Source of the DNA: Curtobacterium sp. MCPF17_052
Lineage (GTDB): Bacteria > Actinomycetota > Actinomycetes > Actinomycetales > Microbacteriaceae
Assembly (NCBI RefSeq): GCF_003234085.1
Contig: NZ_QKSD01000007.1
Span: forward strand, 62,001-126,000
DNA length: 64,000 nt
Direction: 5' to 3'
Shown here: one piece after another, positions 17,170-26,723 of the stretch
Numbering within the stretch: position 1 is the first letter of the stretch
Layout of the letters: each line of letters begins with the position of its first letter
Position numbers and translations under genes: made by a program
Notes under the pieces: model-generated
What the model saw: the letters and a program-made list of their open reading frames with translations, nothing else
What the model was told of the DNA's origin: nothing
The model's database searches: none

Positions 17170-19011
17170 TCAGCGATCCGTGTCGTCCTGCTCGTCGGAG
17201 TCCGCCCGGTCGCCCTGCGCCGGCGCCTGCTCGTCGATGACGCCGGCTGCGTGGCTCAGGACGCCCCGGAGGTTCTCCAGGTACCCCGCCACGGCTTCCC
17301 GCTCGGTCCGGATCGCTCCGAGCCGGTCCTCCGCATCGGCCAGGAGCTCGGCGGTCCGGTCCTCGGCGTCCGCGACGAGGCGGTGCGCACGCTCCTGTGC
17401 CTCACGCACCAGGTCGGCGGCGTGCTCCTGCGCCGCGGTCTCCTGCTGGCGAGCGAGGTCCGCGGCTTCCCGCTCGAGGCGGTCGGCGGTCTCCCGTGCC
17501 GTGGTGGCGCGGCGGGTGGCCTCGGCGAGCTGGAGGTTCGCCTCGTCCAGGTACTTCTGCGTCTCGGTGACCGTGGCGCGGTGCCGGTCGAGGTACTCCT
17601 GCTCGGCGTCGTCGCGGCGGGCGGCGAGTTCGGTCTCGAGGGCCGCGCGGGCGTCGTCACGTTCGCGGGCGATCTCGGCACGCACCTCGTCGCGTTCCCG
17701 GGCGAGACCGGCACGGGCCGTGTCGATCTCCTGGCGGAGGGCGGTGCGCTCGGCCAACAGGTCGTCGAGTTCGGCCGTCCGACGGTCGGCGATCTCGGTG
17801 TCGACCTCGGCGTGCTCGCGTTCCCGACGGGCGGCGAGTTCGTTCTCGTGTTCCCGGGCGGCGCGCTCGGCCTCGGCGGCGGCGGCGTCGCGCTCACGTT
17901 CGATGCGGGCGACGTGCTCGGCGGTCTCGCGCTCGATCCGATCAGTGGTCTCCTGCACCCGGCGGGCGTTCTCGGCCGCGGTCTGCTCGGAGTCGACCCG
18001 GAGCTGGGCACGCGCGGCGGCGATCTCCTGCTCGAGGTCGGTCCGAGCGACGGCGAGTTCGCGGTCCCACTCGGCACGGGCGGCAGCCAACTCCTCGTCG
18101 AGGGCACTCCGCCGGTCGTCGATCTCGGCGGCGAGTCCGGCCCGGCGCTGGTCGACCTCCGCGGTCAGTTCGGCGCGAGCGGTCTCGAGTTCGAGTTCGA
18201 GGGCTCGGCGCGCCTCACCGTGCTCGCGCTCCCACGCGGTGCGGGCTTCGGTCAGCGTGCGTTCCAGCTGCTCACGGCGGGTGCCCTCCTCGCGGTCGAG
18301 GTCCTCGAGGCGACGAGCCTGGTCGGCCTCGAAGACGCTGCGGCGGTGCTCGGTCTCGCGGTCGAGGTCGGCGGCGGCACGACGGGCGTCGGCGGACTCG
18401 CGCTGGGCGACCTCGCGCAGTTCGGCGACCTCGTGCTCGACCTGGGCGCGGAGGGCGTTGGTCTCGCGGATGGCGACCGAGCGGACCTCGGCGGCCTCGG
18501 TGACGGCGGCTCCACGGACGGCGGCGGCTTCGTTGCGGGCGTCCTGCACGAGGATGCCGGCTTCGGAGCGGGCGCGCTCGACGGTGTCGGCCGACTCGGC
18601 GCGGGCGCGGGAGAGCTCGTTGGTCGCCCGGGTGCGGGCGTCCTCGAGCGTGACCTGGGCTTCGTCGCGGGCTTCGCGGAGGGTGCGCTCGGCCTCGGTA
18701 CGACTGGTGGCGCGGAGCCGCTGGGCGTCGATGTCGGCCTGGCTGATCAGCCGGGTGGACTGCTCCTCGGCGACGCGGAGGGTGGACTCCAGCCGGGTGC
18801 CGAGGCCGCTGTAGGTCGGGGTACCGGCCTCGTCGAGCTCGCCCTGCAGGTCCGAGACGCGGGACTGCAGGAGACGGATCTCCTTCGCCGCCTCGGCCCG
18901 GTCGGTGTTCGACTTGATCAGTTCGCGGCGGAGGTCGTTCAGAGCCCGTTCGACCTCGTCCTTGCGGTAGCCCCGCAACTCGGTCCCGAACTCTGCCTCG
19001 TCGTTCGCCAC
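17170..19011 (-). CDS. Large coiled-coil protein with DivIVA-like N-terminus
   Basis: 613 residues from a GTG with an AGGGAG site 6 nt upstream. The first 40 residues (FGTELRGYRKDEVERALNDL) resemble the DivIVA N-terminal membrane-binding segment; the rest, from about 45 to 590, is a nearly unbroken Ala/Glu/Arg-rich coiled coil with many heptads and a short acidic tail. Similar proteins (Scy, FilP and Wag31-associated scaffolds) organise polar growth in actinobacteria; which of these it equals cannot be settled from sequence. Convergent with the hydrolase and divergent from the membrane protein at 19195. Likely cytoplasmic, under the membrane. Confidence 0.75.
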   Translation of the reverse strand: MANDEAEFGTELRGYRKDEVERALNDLRRELIKSNTDRAEAAKEIRLLQSRVSDLQGELDEAGTPTYSGLGTRLESTLRVAEEQSTRLISQADIDAQRLRATSRTEAERTLREARDEAQVTLEDARTRATNELSRARAESADTVERARSEAGILVQDARNEAAAVRGAAVTEAAEVRSVAIRETNALRAQVEHEVAELREVAQRESADARRAAADLDRETEHRRSVFEADQARRLEDLDREEGTRREQLERTLTEARTAWEREHGEARRALELELETARAELTAEVDQRRAGLAAEIDDRRSALDEELAAARAEWDRELAVARTDLEQEIAAARAQLRVDSEQTAAENARRVQETTDRIERETAEHVARIERERDAAAAEAERAAREHENELAARREREHAEVDTEIADRRTAELDDLLAERTALRQEIDTARAGLARERDEVRAEIARERDDARAALETELAARRDDAEQEYLDRHRATVTETQKYLDEANLQLAEATRRATTARETADRLEREAADLARQQETAAQEHAADLVREAQERAHRLVADAEDRTAELLADAEDRLGAIRTEREAVAGYLENLRGVLSHAAGVIDEQAPAQGDRADSDEQDDTDR

Positions 19012-19194
19012 GTGTCGCTCCCTGTGGTCGTCACGGACCACCCCGTGCAGTCCGGACCCCGATTGTAGTGGTGCGTCCGCGACGGCTCCTGAGGCCTGCG
19101 GTGGACCCGGGGATGCGCCTCCCAGCTGTCCTGGGTACCCTGGGCCGTTGTCCTGCGCCGATCCACCCACCCCGGCGCGGAGGGAGAGAGATCC

Positions 19195-20937
19195 GTGCGA
19201 TTCGTCCTGGCGATCGTCAGCTTCGTCATCGGGGTGCTCCTCGTCGGCCTGGGAGTCGGGCAGCGGACCGTGTTCGCGCCACCCACCTCGATCGTCGCCG
19301 CGACGAGCGGGACGAACGCCGCTCCCGTCACCGTGCTGCCCGGCAGCGTCCTCAACGCGAACCCCGGCTACCAGCGCGTGAACGTCTCGGGCTCCGGCAA
19401 GGTGTTCGCCGCCTACGGCAAGACGTCGGACGTCGATGCCTGGATCGGTGACGCCGAACACACGACCCTCCGCTACGACGCCGACGACGCCTCCCTGCAG
19501 TCCCGCACCACCGGATCCGGCTCCGACCTGCCCGATCCGAAGGGCAGCGACCTCTGGTACCAGGAGTACGACGATGCCCGTCAGTTCACCGTCCGACTGC
19601 CGGCCGACGTGTCGCTCGTGGTGATGGGCGACGGCTCGGACGCCGCACCCTCGGACATCTCCGTGACGTGGCCGCGCGACACCGCGACGCCCTCCGTGGG
19701 TCCGCTGCTGACCGCCGGTGGTGTCTTCGTGCTGGGCGGCCTGGTGCTGCTCGTCTGGGCCTTCCTGCACCAGCGCCGGTCCCGTGGTCCGCGTCGTCGG
19801 AGCGGGGGCGGGCGCCCGCCGCGCGTGCGTGCGTCCCGTCGCGCCGCCGCGGCCGGAGCCCAGGTGCCGGCCCGCAGCCGACGTGGTCGCCGCGCGATCA
19901 TCGCCGTGCCGGTGCTCGTCGCCGGTGCACTCGTGTTGAGCGGCTGCTCCTCGGAGTACTGGCCGACCGGCGGTGGCGCGGACGTCACCCCGACCCCGAC
20001 CGCCACGGCGACCGGTGCCGCTGCCGCGGACACCTCGACCGCCGCGACGAAGCAGCAGATCGGCCGCATCGTGTCCCGCGTGGCCGAGGTCGCCGAGAAG
20101 GCCGACGCCGACAAGGACGCGGACCTCGCCGCCACCCGCTTCACCGGTCCGGCGCTCGAGATCCGCAAGGCGAACTACACCATCCGCGACAGCGACGACA
20201 AGGCGCAGGCCCTGCCCGCCGTTGACGCCGACGACGTGTGCGTCGCGCTGCCGCAGCAGACCGACACCTGGCCGCGCACCGTGTTCGCCGTGGTCGCCGC
20301 GGACTGCACCGACAAGAAGACGGCCCCGCAGGCGCTGACCCTCGTGCAGCAGGACGCCCGTTCCGACTACAAGGTCGAGTACGCCGTCTCGCTCGAGGCC
20401 GATGCACAGTTGCCGTCGCTCGCGCCGACCTCCGTCGGTGCCGCCCAGCTCGCTCCGGACACCAAGCTCCTGGCGCTGGCCCCGAACGCCGTCGCCGCGG
20501 CGTACGGCGACATCCTCTCGAAGGACACCGAGAGCGAGTCCGCCGACCTGTTCGCCAGCGACGGGGACGACCTGCGATCGCGCATCGGCAAGTCCTACAA
20601 GGACGAGAAGGCGAAGGGGCTGCCGGACACCGCGAAGATCGAGTACTCGTCCGAGGTGCCCGAGGACACCGCCCTGGCCCTCGCGACGAACACCGCCGGT
20701 GCGCTCGTGTCCGTCGACCTCAACGAGGTCGAGAAGGTCACCCCGACGGCAGACGGTGCCGAGGTCAACCCCGAGGGTGCGGTCAAGGCGCTGTCGGGTG
20801 TGGACTCCAGCACCAAGGGTGTGACGGCCACCTACGGCGTCCAGTTGCTCTTCTCCGTGCCCCCCGTGGGCTCGGACGACAAGATAGAACTCCTCGGGTT
20901 CACTCAGGGCCTGATCGCAGCGAGTGAGGTGCAATGA
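19195..20937 (+). CDS. Membrane protein with internal lipoprotein signal (possible gene fusion)
   Basis: 580 residues from GTG with a GGAGGGAGAG site. Part 1 (about 1-230): N-terminal membrane span (residues 3-22), an extracellular beta-rich region, a second span (about 168-190) and an Arg-rich stretch. Part 2 begins with a textbook lipoprotein signal in the middle of the chain: RRGRRAIIAVPVLVAGALVL then SGC with Cys251, a Thr/Pro/Ala linker and a secreted domain to the end. An internal GTG at 19864 with GGAG 6 nt upstream would start exactly at this signal. Function unknown; coupled by ATGA to the thioredoxin-like gene. Confidence 0.75.
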   Translation: MRFVLAIVSFVIGVLLVGLGVGQRTVFAPPTSIVAATSGTNAAPVTVLPGSVLNANPGYQRVNVSGSGKVFAAYGKTSDVDAWIGDAEHTTLRYDADDASLQSRTTGSGSDLPDPKGSDLWYQEYDDARQFTVRLPADVSLVVMGDGSDAAPSDISVTWPRDTATPSVGPLLTAGGVFVLGGLVLLVWAFLHQRRSRGPRRRSGGGRPPRVRASRRAAAAGAQVPARSRRGRRAIIAVPVLVAGALVLSGCSSEYWPTGGGADVTPTPTATATGAAAADTSTAATKQQIGRIVSRVAEVAEKADADKDADLAATRFTGPALEIRKANYTIRDSDDKAQALPAVDADDVCVALPQQTDTWPRTVFAVVAADCTDKKTAPQALTLVQQDARSDYKVEYAVSLEADAQLPSLAPTSVGAAQLAPDTKLLALAPNAVAAAYGDILSKDTESESADLFASDGDDLRSRIGKSYKDEKAKGLPDTAKIEYSSEVPEDTALALATNTAGALVSVDLNEVEKVTPTADGAEVNPEGAVKALSGVDSSTKGVTATYGVQLLFSVPPVGSDDKIELLGFTQGLIAASEVQ

Positions 20938-21944
20938 CCAACGTCCCCCCGACCCCGTCCAGCTTGCGTGGAGCGGTCGACCTCTCGTCCCTCGTCGACC
21001 GGGCGCAGCGTCCGCCGCAGGGCCCCGGTGTCCCGGCCGCGGCAGCCCCGAGCGGGCCTGCTGCCGGTGCTCCGGCAGTCGGTGCCCCTGGTGACGGCGT
21101 GTTGAGCGTCCCGTCCCTCGTGATGGACGTCACGGATCAGAGCTTCCAGGACATCGTCCAGCTCTCCACCGTCGTCCCGGTCATCGTCGACATCTGGGCC
21201 GAGTGGTGCGGCCCGTGCAAGCAGCTCTCGCCGGTCCTCGAACGACTGACCGAGGAGTACGCGGGTCGCATCGTCCTCGCCAAGGTGGACGCGGACACCA
21301 ACCCGCAGCTCGTGCAGGCGTTCCAGGCGCAGTCGATCCCGACGGTCGCCGCGGTGATCGGTGGCCGCCCGCTCGGGCTCTTCGTCGGCGCACTGCCCGA
21401 GGCCGAGGTCCGCGACGTGTTCGAACAGGTCCTGCAGGCGGCGGAGCAGAACGGCATCGCCGGTCGCGTCCAGGTCGACGGAGCGATCGAGGCCGACGAC
21501 GCCGAGCAGGGCGAGCCGGAACCGGAGCCGCTGCCGCCGCACCACCAGGCCGCGTACGACGCGATCGAGGCCGGCGACTACGCCACCGCGATCAGCGAGT
21601 ACCGCACCGCGATCCTGCAGGATCCGCACGACCAGATGGCCGTCGCCGGTCTGGCGCAGGTCTCGCTGCTCGACCGTCTCGCCGGCAGGACCGCGGACGA
21701 GATCCGGGCAGCAGCCGGTGCCGGTCCGTCGGACGTGGCGGCCCAGCTCGCGGTCGCCGACCTCGACATCAGCGGCGGGCACGTCGAGGACGCCTTCGGA
21801 CGTCTCCTCGACCTCGTCCCGACGGTCTTCGGTGAGGACCGTGAGGCGCTCCGCGTGCGGCTGGTCGAGTACTTCGAGCTGATCGGTGCCGAGGACCCGC
21901 GCGTCGTCGCGGCGCGACGGCGACTCGCCAACGCGCTCTACTGA
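20934..21944 (+). CDS. Thioredoxin-like co-chaperone (CnoX/YbbN type)
   Basis: 336 residues. After a Pro/Ala-rich N-terminus (1-65) comes a thioredoxin domain with the active site WAEWCGPCKQLSPVLERL and the cis-Pro segment QSIPTVAAVIGG. The C-terminal half is helical with TPR-like repeats (AAYDAIEAGDYATAISEYRT and onward), the layout of CnoX/YbbN proteins, which hold unfolding proteins and hand them to chaperones. Cytosolic, no signal peptide. The start overlaps the preceding stop as ATGA, so it is co-translated with the membrane protein. Followed by the palindrome at 21970. Confidence 0.88.
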   Translation: MTNVPPTPSSLRGAVDLSSLVDRAQRPPQGPGVPAAAAPSGPAAGAPAVGAPGDGVLSVPSLVMDVTDQSFQDIVQLSTVVPVIVDIWAEWCGPCKQLSPVLERLTEEYAGRIVLAKVDADTNPQLVQAFQAQSIPTVAAVIGGRPLGLFVGALPEAEVRDVFEQVLQAAEQNGIAGRVQVDGAIEADDAEQGEPEPEPLPPHHQAAYDAIEAGDYATAISEYRTAILQDPHDQMAVAGLAQVSLLDRLAGRTADEIRAAAGAGPSDVAAQLAVADLDISGGHVEDAFGRLLDLVPTVFGEDREALRVRLVEYFELIGAEDPRVVAARRRLANALY

Positions 21945-21969
21945 GCCGCGGCGCGGGACGCGACACAGG

Positions 21970-22015
21970 ACGGACGGGAGGCCCGGTACCAGCTGGTACC
22001 GGGCCTCCCGTCCGT
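21970..22015. repeat. 46-bp perfect palindrome, copy 1 of 3
   Basis: Both arms of 23 bp match exactly (arm ends gcccggtaccag / ctggtaccgggc at the centre). The same sequence recurs at 47290-47331 and 63860-63905. Here it lies between the convergent ends of the thioredoxin gene and glgB, where it can terminate transcription from both sides. Confidence 0.9.
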
Positions 22016-22028
22016 ATACCGTCCCAAG

Positions 22029-22088
22029 ACGCAACCTCGGCGCCGTCCCGCAACGGAAGACCGTTGCGAGTCGACGCCGAGGTTGCGT
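22029..22088. terminator. Nested hairpin terminator (acgcaacc family, copy 1)
   Basis: Outer stem acgcaacctcggcg (22029-22042) pairs with 22075-22088; inside it a second hairpin cgcaacgg (22049-22056) / ccgttgcg (22061-22068) with loop aaga. It ends 12 nt before the glgB stop. A related sequence is at 35005-35064. Confidence 0.75.
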
Positions 22089-22100
22089 TCCGCGAGGGTG

Positions 22101-24584
22101 TTACTCGGCCAAGCGCAGCCAGACCGCGCCGAGCGGCGGCACGACGAGGTTCGCGGAGGCGGGGCGGCCCGCCCACGGGACGTCCTCGGCCTCGACCGAG
22201 CCGAGGTTGCCGACACCAGAACCGCCGTACGCCGACGCATCGGTGTTGAGCACCTCGTTCCAGGTGCCCGCCGTCGGCAGCCCGAAGCGGTGCTCGACGG
22301 GGACGCCGGAGAAGTTGACGAAGACCGCCAGCTTCTCGTCGCCCGCCTTGCGGAGGAACCCGAGCGTCGAGTGCGGCGCGTCACCGCTCTCGAGCCACTC
22401 GAAGCCCTCCGCGCTGGCGTCGAACGTCCAGAGCGCCGGGTTCTCCTTGTAGACGCGGTTCAGCTCGGCGACCAGGTCCTGCACGCCGCGGTGGCCCGGG
22501 TCGTCGAGGAGCCACCAGTCGAGGCCGTTCGCCTCGCTCCACTCCGAGGGCTGCGCGAACTCCTGGCCCATGAAGAGCAGCTGCTTGCCGGGGTGCGCCC
22601 ACATGAACGCCAGGTAGGCGCGCACGTTGGCGAGCTTCTGCCACTCGTCGCCGGGCATCTTGCCGTAGAGCGAGCCCTTGCCGTGCACGACCTCGTCGTG
22701 GCTGATCGGCAGGGTGAACTGCTCGCTGAACGCGTAGACGAACGAGAACGTGATCTCGTCGTGGTGGTACGAGCGGAAGGCCGGGTCACGCTCGACGTAC
22801 TGCAGCGTGTCGTGCATCCAGCCCATGTTCCACTTCTGCCCGAAGCCGAGCCCGCCGGCGCTCGTCGGCCGGGTGACGCCGGGCCACGAGGTCGACTCCT
22901 CGGCGATCATCACGATGCCGGGGTAGCGCTTGTAGGCGGTCGCGTTCGTCTCCTGCAGGAGCGAGATCGCCTCGAGGTTCTCGCGGCCGCCGTGGATGTT
23001 CGGAAGCCACTCGGTGCGGGAGTAGTCGAGGTACAGCATCGAGGCCACCGCGTCGACCCGGAGGCCGTCGATGTGGAACTCCTCGAGCCAGTACAGCGCG
23101 TTCGCGACGAGGAAGTTGTGCACCTGCGGCTGCCCGAAGTCGAACACGTAGGTGCCCCAGTCGAGCTGCTCGCCGCGGCGGGGGTCCGGGTGTTCGAACA
23201 GTGCGTAGCCGTCGAACTTCGCCAGCGCCCACTCGTCCTTCGGGAAGTGACCGGGGACCCAGTCCATGATCACGCCGATGCCGGCCGAGTGCAGTCGGTC
23301 GATGAGGTACCGCAGGTCGTCGGGGGAGCCGAACCGTGCCGTCGGCGAGTAGTAGCCGGTGACCTGGTAGCCCCAGGACCCACCGAACGGGTGCTCGGCG
23401 AGCGGCAGGAACTGGACGTGGGTGAAGCCCGTGTACTGCAGGTGCCCGATGAGGTCGTCCGCCACCTCGCGGTAGCTGAGACCCGGACGCCACGAGCCGA
23501 GGTGCACCTCGTAGACGCTCATCGGCGCGTCGTGGGTGGTCGCGGTGGCACGCGCGGCCATCCACTGCTGGTCGCCCTCCGACCAGGTGTGGTGTGCGCT
23601 CGTGATCACGGACGCGGTGAGCGGCGGCACCTCGGTGCGGCGTGCGAACGGGTCGGCCCGCTCCACCCAACCGCTGTCGGTGAGGATCTGGAACTTGTAG
23701 CGCTGCCCCTCGAGGGCACCCGGCCAGAACAGCTCCCAGACGCCGAGGTCGTTGAGACGGCGCATCGCGGTGGTGCGGCCTTCCCAACCCTCGAAGTCGC
23801 CGATCACGCGGACCGCGGTGGCACGCGGAGCCCACACGGCGAACGCGACGCCGTCGACGCCGTCCACGGTCTGGACGTGCGCACCGAGGTGGTGCCAGAG
23901 CTGCTCGTCGCGGCCCTCGCCGAACAGGTGCAGGTCGAGCTCGCCGAGCGTCGGCGGGAACCGGTACGCGTCGTCGGTGGTCCAGGTCTCGTCGTCCTCG
24001 TAGTCGGCCTCGACGCGGTACCGGCCGAGTTCGCCGCGGGTCGCGCCGGCCCAGACGCCTTCGCCCTCGTGACGGAGTTCGACGTCGTCGCCGTCCGGTC
24101 GGACGATGCGGACCGCGGTCGCCAGGTGGCGGACCACGCGGACGCTCGTGCCGCCGTCGACCGGGTGCGGGCCGAGCACGTCGTGCGGCTGGGACCACCG
24201 GCCCTCGGCGACCTGCTGGCGGATCCACTCGTCGACGGGACCGGGGACCGGCTCCGTCGTGGCGGCGGTGGTGCTGGGGGACGTGGCGGGCGCGCCGTCC
24301 GTCCGGGAGGCGGTGGGCGCCTCCGTCTCGTCCGGTGCGTCCGTCGTCAGTCCGCCGGCGAGGGTCGCCGATTCCGGCACGTCCCGGGAGGGTGACTCGG
24401 GTGCGGCGGCCGGAACGCCCGGGAGGTCCTCACCCGGTGCCGAGGTGTTCGGCTCGGTGCGGACCACCTGACGGGGGATCGCGGGCGGTGGCGGCGGGAC
24501 CGGCGGCAGGCCCGGTCCACGCGGCGGCTGTGGTGCGCGGTCCTGCGGTGCGCTGTTCTGCCCGGTGCTGTTGGGATCGGTCAT
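22101..24584 (-). CDS. glgB: 1,4-alpha-glucan branching enzyme
   Basis: 827 residues. A Pro/Thr/Ala-rich extension of about 110 residues precedes the CBM48 domains and the GH13 barrel. Catalytic motifs: [25 protein letters not shown] (nucleophile Asp), IMIAEES (acid/base Glu) and [15 protein letters not shown] (third Asp). It makes alpha-1,6 branches in glycogen or the GlgE-derived glucan. The start overlaps the glgE stop (ATGA), so the two are coupled, as in other actinobacteria that use the GlgE pathway. The N-terminal extension is low complexity and probably disordered. Confidence 0.95.
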   Translation of the reverse strand: MTDPNSTGQNSAPQDRAPQPPRGPGLPPVPPPPPAIPRQVVRTEPNTSAPGEDLPGVPAAAPESPSRDVPESATLAGGLTTDAPDETEAPTASRTDGAPATSPSTTAATTEPVPGPVDEWIRQQVAEGRWSQPHDVLGPHPVDGGTSVRVVRHLATAVRIVRPDGDDVELRHEGEGVWAGATRGELGRYRVEADYEDDETWTTDDAYRFPPTLGELDLHLFGEGRDEQLWHHLGAHVQTVDGVDGVAFAVWAPRATAVRVIGDFEGWEGRTTAMRRLNDLGVWELFWPGALEGQRYKFQILTDSGWVERADPFARRTEVPPLTASVITSAHHTWSEGDQQWMAARATATTHDAPMSVYEVHLGSWRPGLSYREVADDLIGHLQYTGFTHVQFLPLAEHPFGGSWGYQVTGYYSPTARFGSPDDLRYLIDRLHSAGIGVIMDWVPGHFPKDEWALAKFDGYALFEHPDPRRGEQLDWGTYVFDFGQPQVHNFLVANALYWLEEFHIDGLRVDAVASMLYLDYSRTEWLPNIHGGRENLEAISLLQETNATAYKRYPGIVMIAEESTSWPGVTRPTSAGGLGFGQKWNMGWMHDTLQYVERDPAFRSYHHDEITFSFVYAFSEQFTLPISHDEVVHGKGSLYGKMPGDEWQKLANVRAYLAFMWAHPGKQLLFMGQEFAQPSEWSEANGLDWWLLDDPGHRGVQDLVAELNRVYKENPALWTFDASAEGFEWLESGDAPHSTLGFLRKAGDEKLAVFVNFSGVPVEHRFGLPTAGTWNEVLNTDASAYGGSGVGNLGSVEAEDVPWAGRPASANLVVPPLGAVWLRLAE

Positions 24585-26638
24585 CGGTGCGGTCCTTCCA
24601 CGACGAGCAGGTGCACGGGCTCCTGGAAGGCATCCAGGCGCACGTAGTTCGAGGAGCCCCAGGTCCAGCGGGCACCGGTCACGACGTCGCGGACGTCGAA
24701 CTCGGTGCCGGGCTCGAGCCCGAGGGTGGTGAGGTCGAGGTGCACGGTCGTCTCACGAGCGGAGTGCGGGTCGACGTTCGCCACGACGATCACGGTGTCG
24801 TCCCGACCGGACCGGGTGAACCGTCCGGGCAGGTGCTTGGAGTACACGACGATGGCGTCGTCCTCGGCGCTGTGCACGGTGGTGTTCCGCAGCTGCCGGA
24901 GCGCAGGGTGCGCCGACCGCAGGCGGTTGAGCATCGTCACGTAGGGGGCGAGGCTCGCGCCTTCCGCCTCGGCGAGCGCGAAGTCACGGGGCTTGTACTC
25001 GTACTTCTCGTTGTCGATGTTCTCCTCGGAGCCCGGGCGGGCGACGTCCTCGAAGAGCTCGTACCCGGCGTACATGCCCCACGTCGGGGCGCCGGTCGCG
25101 GCGAGGGCGGCACGCACCTTGTAGCCGGCACGGCCGCCGTACTGCAGGAACTCGGTGAGGATGTCCGGCGTGTTCACGAAGAGGTTCGGGCGCAGGTAGG
25201 CGCTCGTCTCGTGGGAGAGCTCGTCGAAGTACGTCTCGATCTCCTCCTTCGTGTTCCGCCAGGTGAAGTACGAGTACGACTGCTGGAACCCGGTCTCGGC
25301 CAGGGCGCGCATCATCGCCGGGCGGGTGAACGCCTCGGCGAGGAACACGACGTCCGGGTGCTCGTCGCGGACCTCACGGATCACGCGCTCCCAGAACCAC
25401 AGCGGCTTGGTGTGCGGGTTGTCGACGCGGAACACCTTGACGCCGAACGTGATCCAGTGGCGCAGGACCCGGAGCACCTCGGCGACGAGGCCCTCGGGGT
25501 CGGTGTCGAACTGGATCGGGTAGATGTCCTGGTACCGCTTCGGCGGGTTCTCGGCCGTGGCGATGGAGCCGTCGGCGCGGACCGTGAACCACTCCGGGTG
25601 TTCGGTGACCCAGGGGTGGTCGGGGGAGCACTGGAGGGCGAAGTCGAGTGCGACCTCCATGCCGGTGTTCTTCGCGGTCTCGACGAAGGCGCGGAAGTCG
25701 TCCTCGGTGCCGAGGTCCGGGTGGATGGCGTCGTGGCCACCCTCCGGCCCACCGATCGCCCAGGGGCTGCCCGGGTCGTCCGGTCCGGCGGTCAACGTGT
25801 TGTTCGGGCCCTTGCGGGCGGTCCGGCCGATCGGGTGGATCGGCGGCAGGTAGACGATCTCGAAGCCCATCCGGGCCACGGCGGGCAGACGACGGGCCGC
25901 GGTCCGGAAGTCGCCGCTCTTCCACGAGCCGTCCGGGTTGCGCTTGGCGCCCTCGCTGCGGGGGAAGAACTCGTACCAGGCGCCGACGCCGGCGCGGGTG
26001 CGCTCGACGTCGAGCAGCTGCAGGGCGGAGCTCGTGCGCAGCGAGTCGATCGGTGTCTCGGCGATCTCGGCGACGACGCGCGGGTCGTCCACGGCGGCCA
26101 GGCGTTCGGCCGCGTCGAGGTCGGTGTCCCGCAGTCGGGCCGCGGCACGGGTGGCCACGGCGGAGCCCTGACGGTCGAGCAGTGCGGCACCGTCGAGCAG
26201 GGTCGCCTCGGTGTCGACGCCGGCGGCGATCTTCAGTCGGGCGCCGTGCACCCAGGTCGCCCAGTCGTCGGAGTACGCCTCGACGTGCCACTCCCAGACA
26301 CCGGTGCCCTCGACCTGCACGGTCGCTTCGTAGCGGTCGGTGCCCGCGGCGACGAGCGTCAGCGGGACGCGGAGGGTGCGCTCGTCGACCTGCGGCGCCG
26401 CGGGTGCAGGGGTCTGCTGGGCGACGGCCTGCGTCGTCTCGGGCTTCTGGCCGAGGGGCCGGACGAGGACGAGGTCCGCGCCGATGATGCCGTGCCCCTC
26501 CCGGAAGACGGTCGCACCGAACGTGATCACCTCCCCGTCGAAGCCCTTGCCCGGGAAGCCGTTCGGCGTCGTCGGGGCGAGTTCGGTGATCGGGATGCGC
26601 CCGATCTTCGGACGCCGGGGTCGGTCTACGGAGGCCAC
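24581..26638 (-). CDS. glgE: Alpha-1,4-glucan:maltose-1-phosphate maltosyltransferase
   Basis: 685 residues from GTG; a TAGCGT -10 box (26646-26651) ends 7 nt before it, so the mRNA appears leaderless. N-terminal domains begin [12 protein letters not shown]; the GH13_3 barrel shows [15 protein letters not shown], the nucleophile region [15 protein letters not shown] and the acid [12 protein letters not shown], followed by [13 protein letters not shown]. GlgE extends glucans with maltose-1-phosphate made from trehalose (TreS/Pep2, not in this window). Coupled to glgB downstream. Confidence 0.95.
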   Translation of the reverse strand: MASVDRPRRPKIGRIPITELAPTTPNGFPGKGFDGEVITFGATVFREGHGIIGADLVLVRPLGQKPETTQAVAQQTPAPAAPQVDERTLRVPLTLVAAGTDRYEATVQVEGTGVWEWHVEAYSDDWATWVHGARLKIAAGVDTEATLLDGAALLDRQGSAVATRAAARLRDTDLDAAERLAAVDDPRVVAEIAETPIDSLRTSSALQLLDVERTRAGVGAWYEFFPRSEGAKRNPDGSWKSGDFRTAARRLPAVARMGFEIVYLPPIHPIGRTARKGPNNTLTAGPDDPGSPWAIGGPEGGHDAIHPDLGTEDDFRAFVETAKNTGMEVALDFALQCSPDHPWVTEHPEWFTVRADGSIATAENPPKRYQDIYPIQFDTDPEGLVAEVLRVLRHWITFGVKVFRVDNPHTKPLWFWERVIREVRDEHPDVVFLAEAFTRPAMMRALAETGFQQSYSYFTWRNTKEEIETYFDELSHETSAYLRPNLFVNTPDILTEFLQYGGRAGYKVRAALAATGAPTWGMYAGYELFEDVARPGSEENIDNEKYEYKPRDFALAEAEGASLAPYVTMLNRLRSAHPALRQLRNTTVHSAEDDAIVVYSKHLPGRFTRSGRDDTVIVVANVDPHSARETTVHLDLTTLGLEPGTEFDVRDVVTGARWTWGSSNYVRLDAFQEPVHLLVVEGPHR

Positions 26639-26723
26639 GGAGCAGACGCTACCCGGCTGGGCCGTCCGTGTTCCCCGGGAAGCGTGTCGCGCCTCCGGAC
26701 CCGGTGCCGAACGGGGCCGTCCG

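Noticed and set aside
22083..24395. 770-codon plus-strand frame opposite glgB
   Set aside because: Antisense shadow; glgB shows all catalytic motifs.
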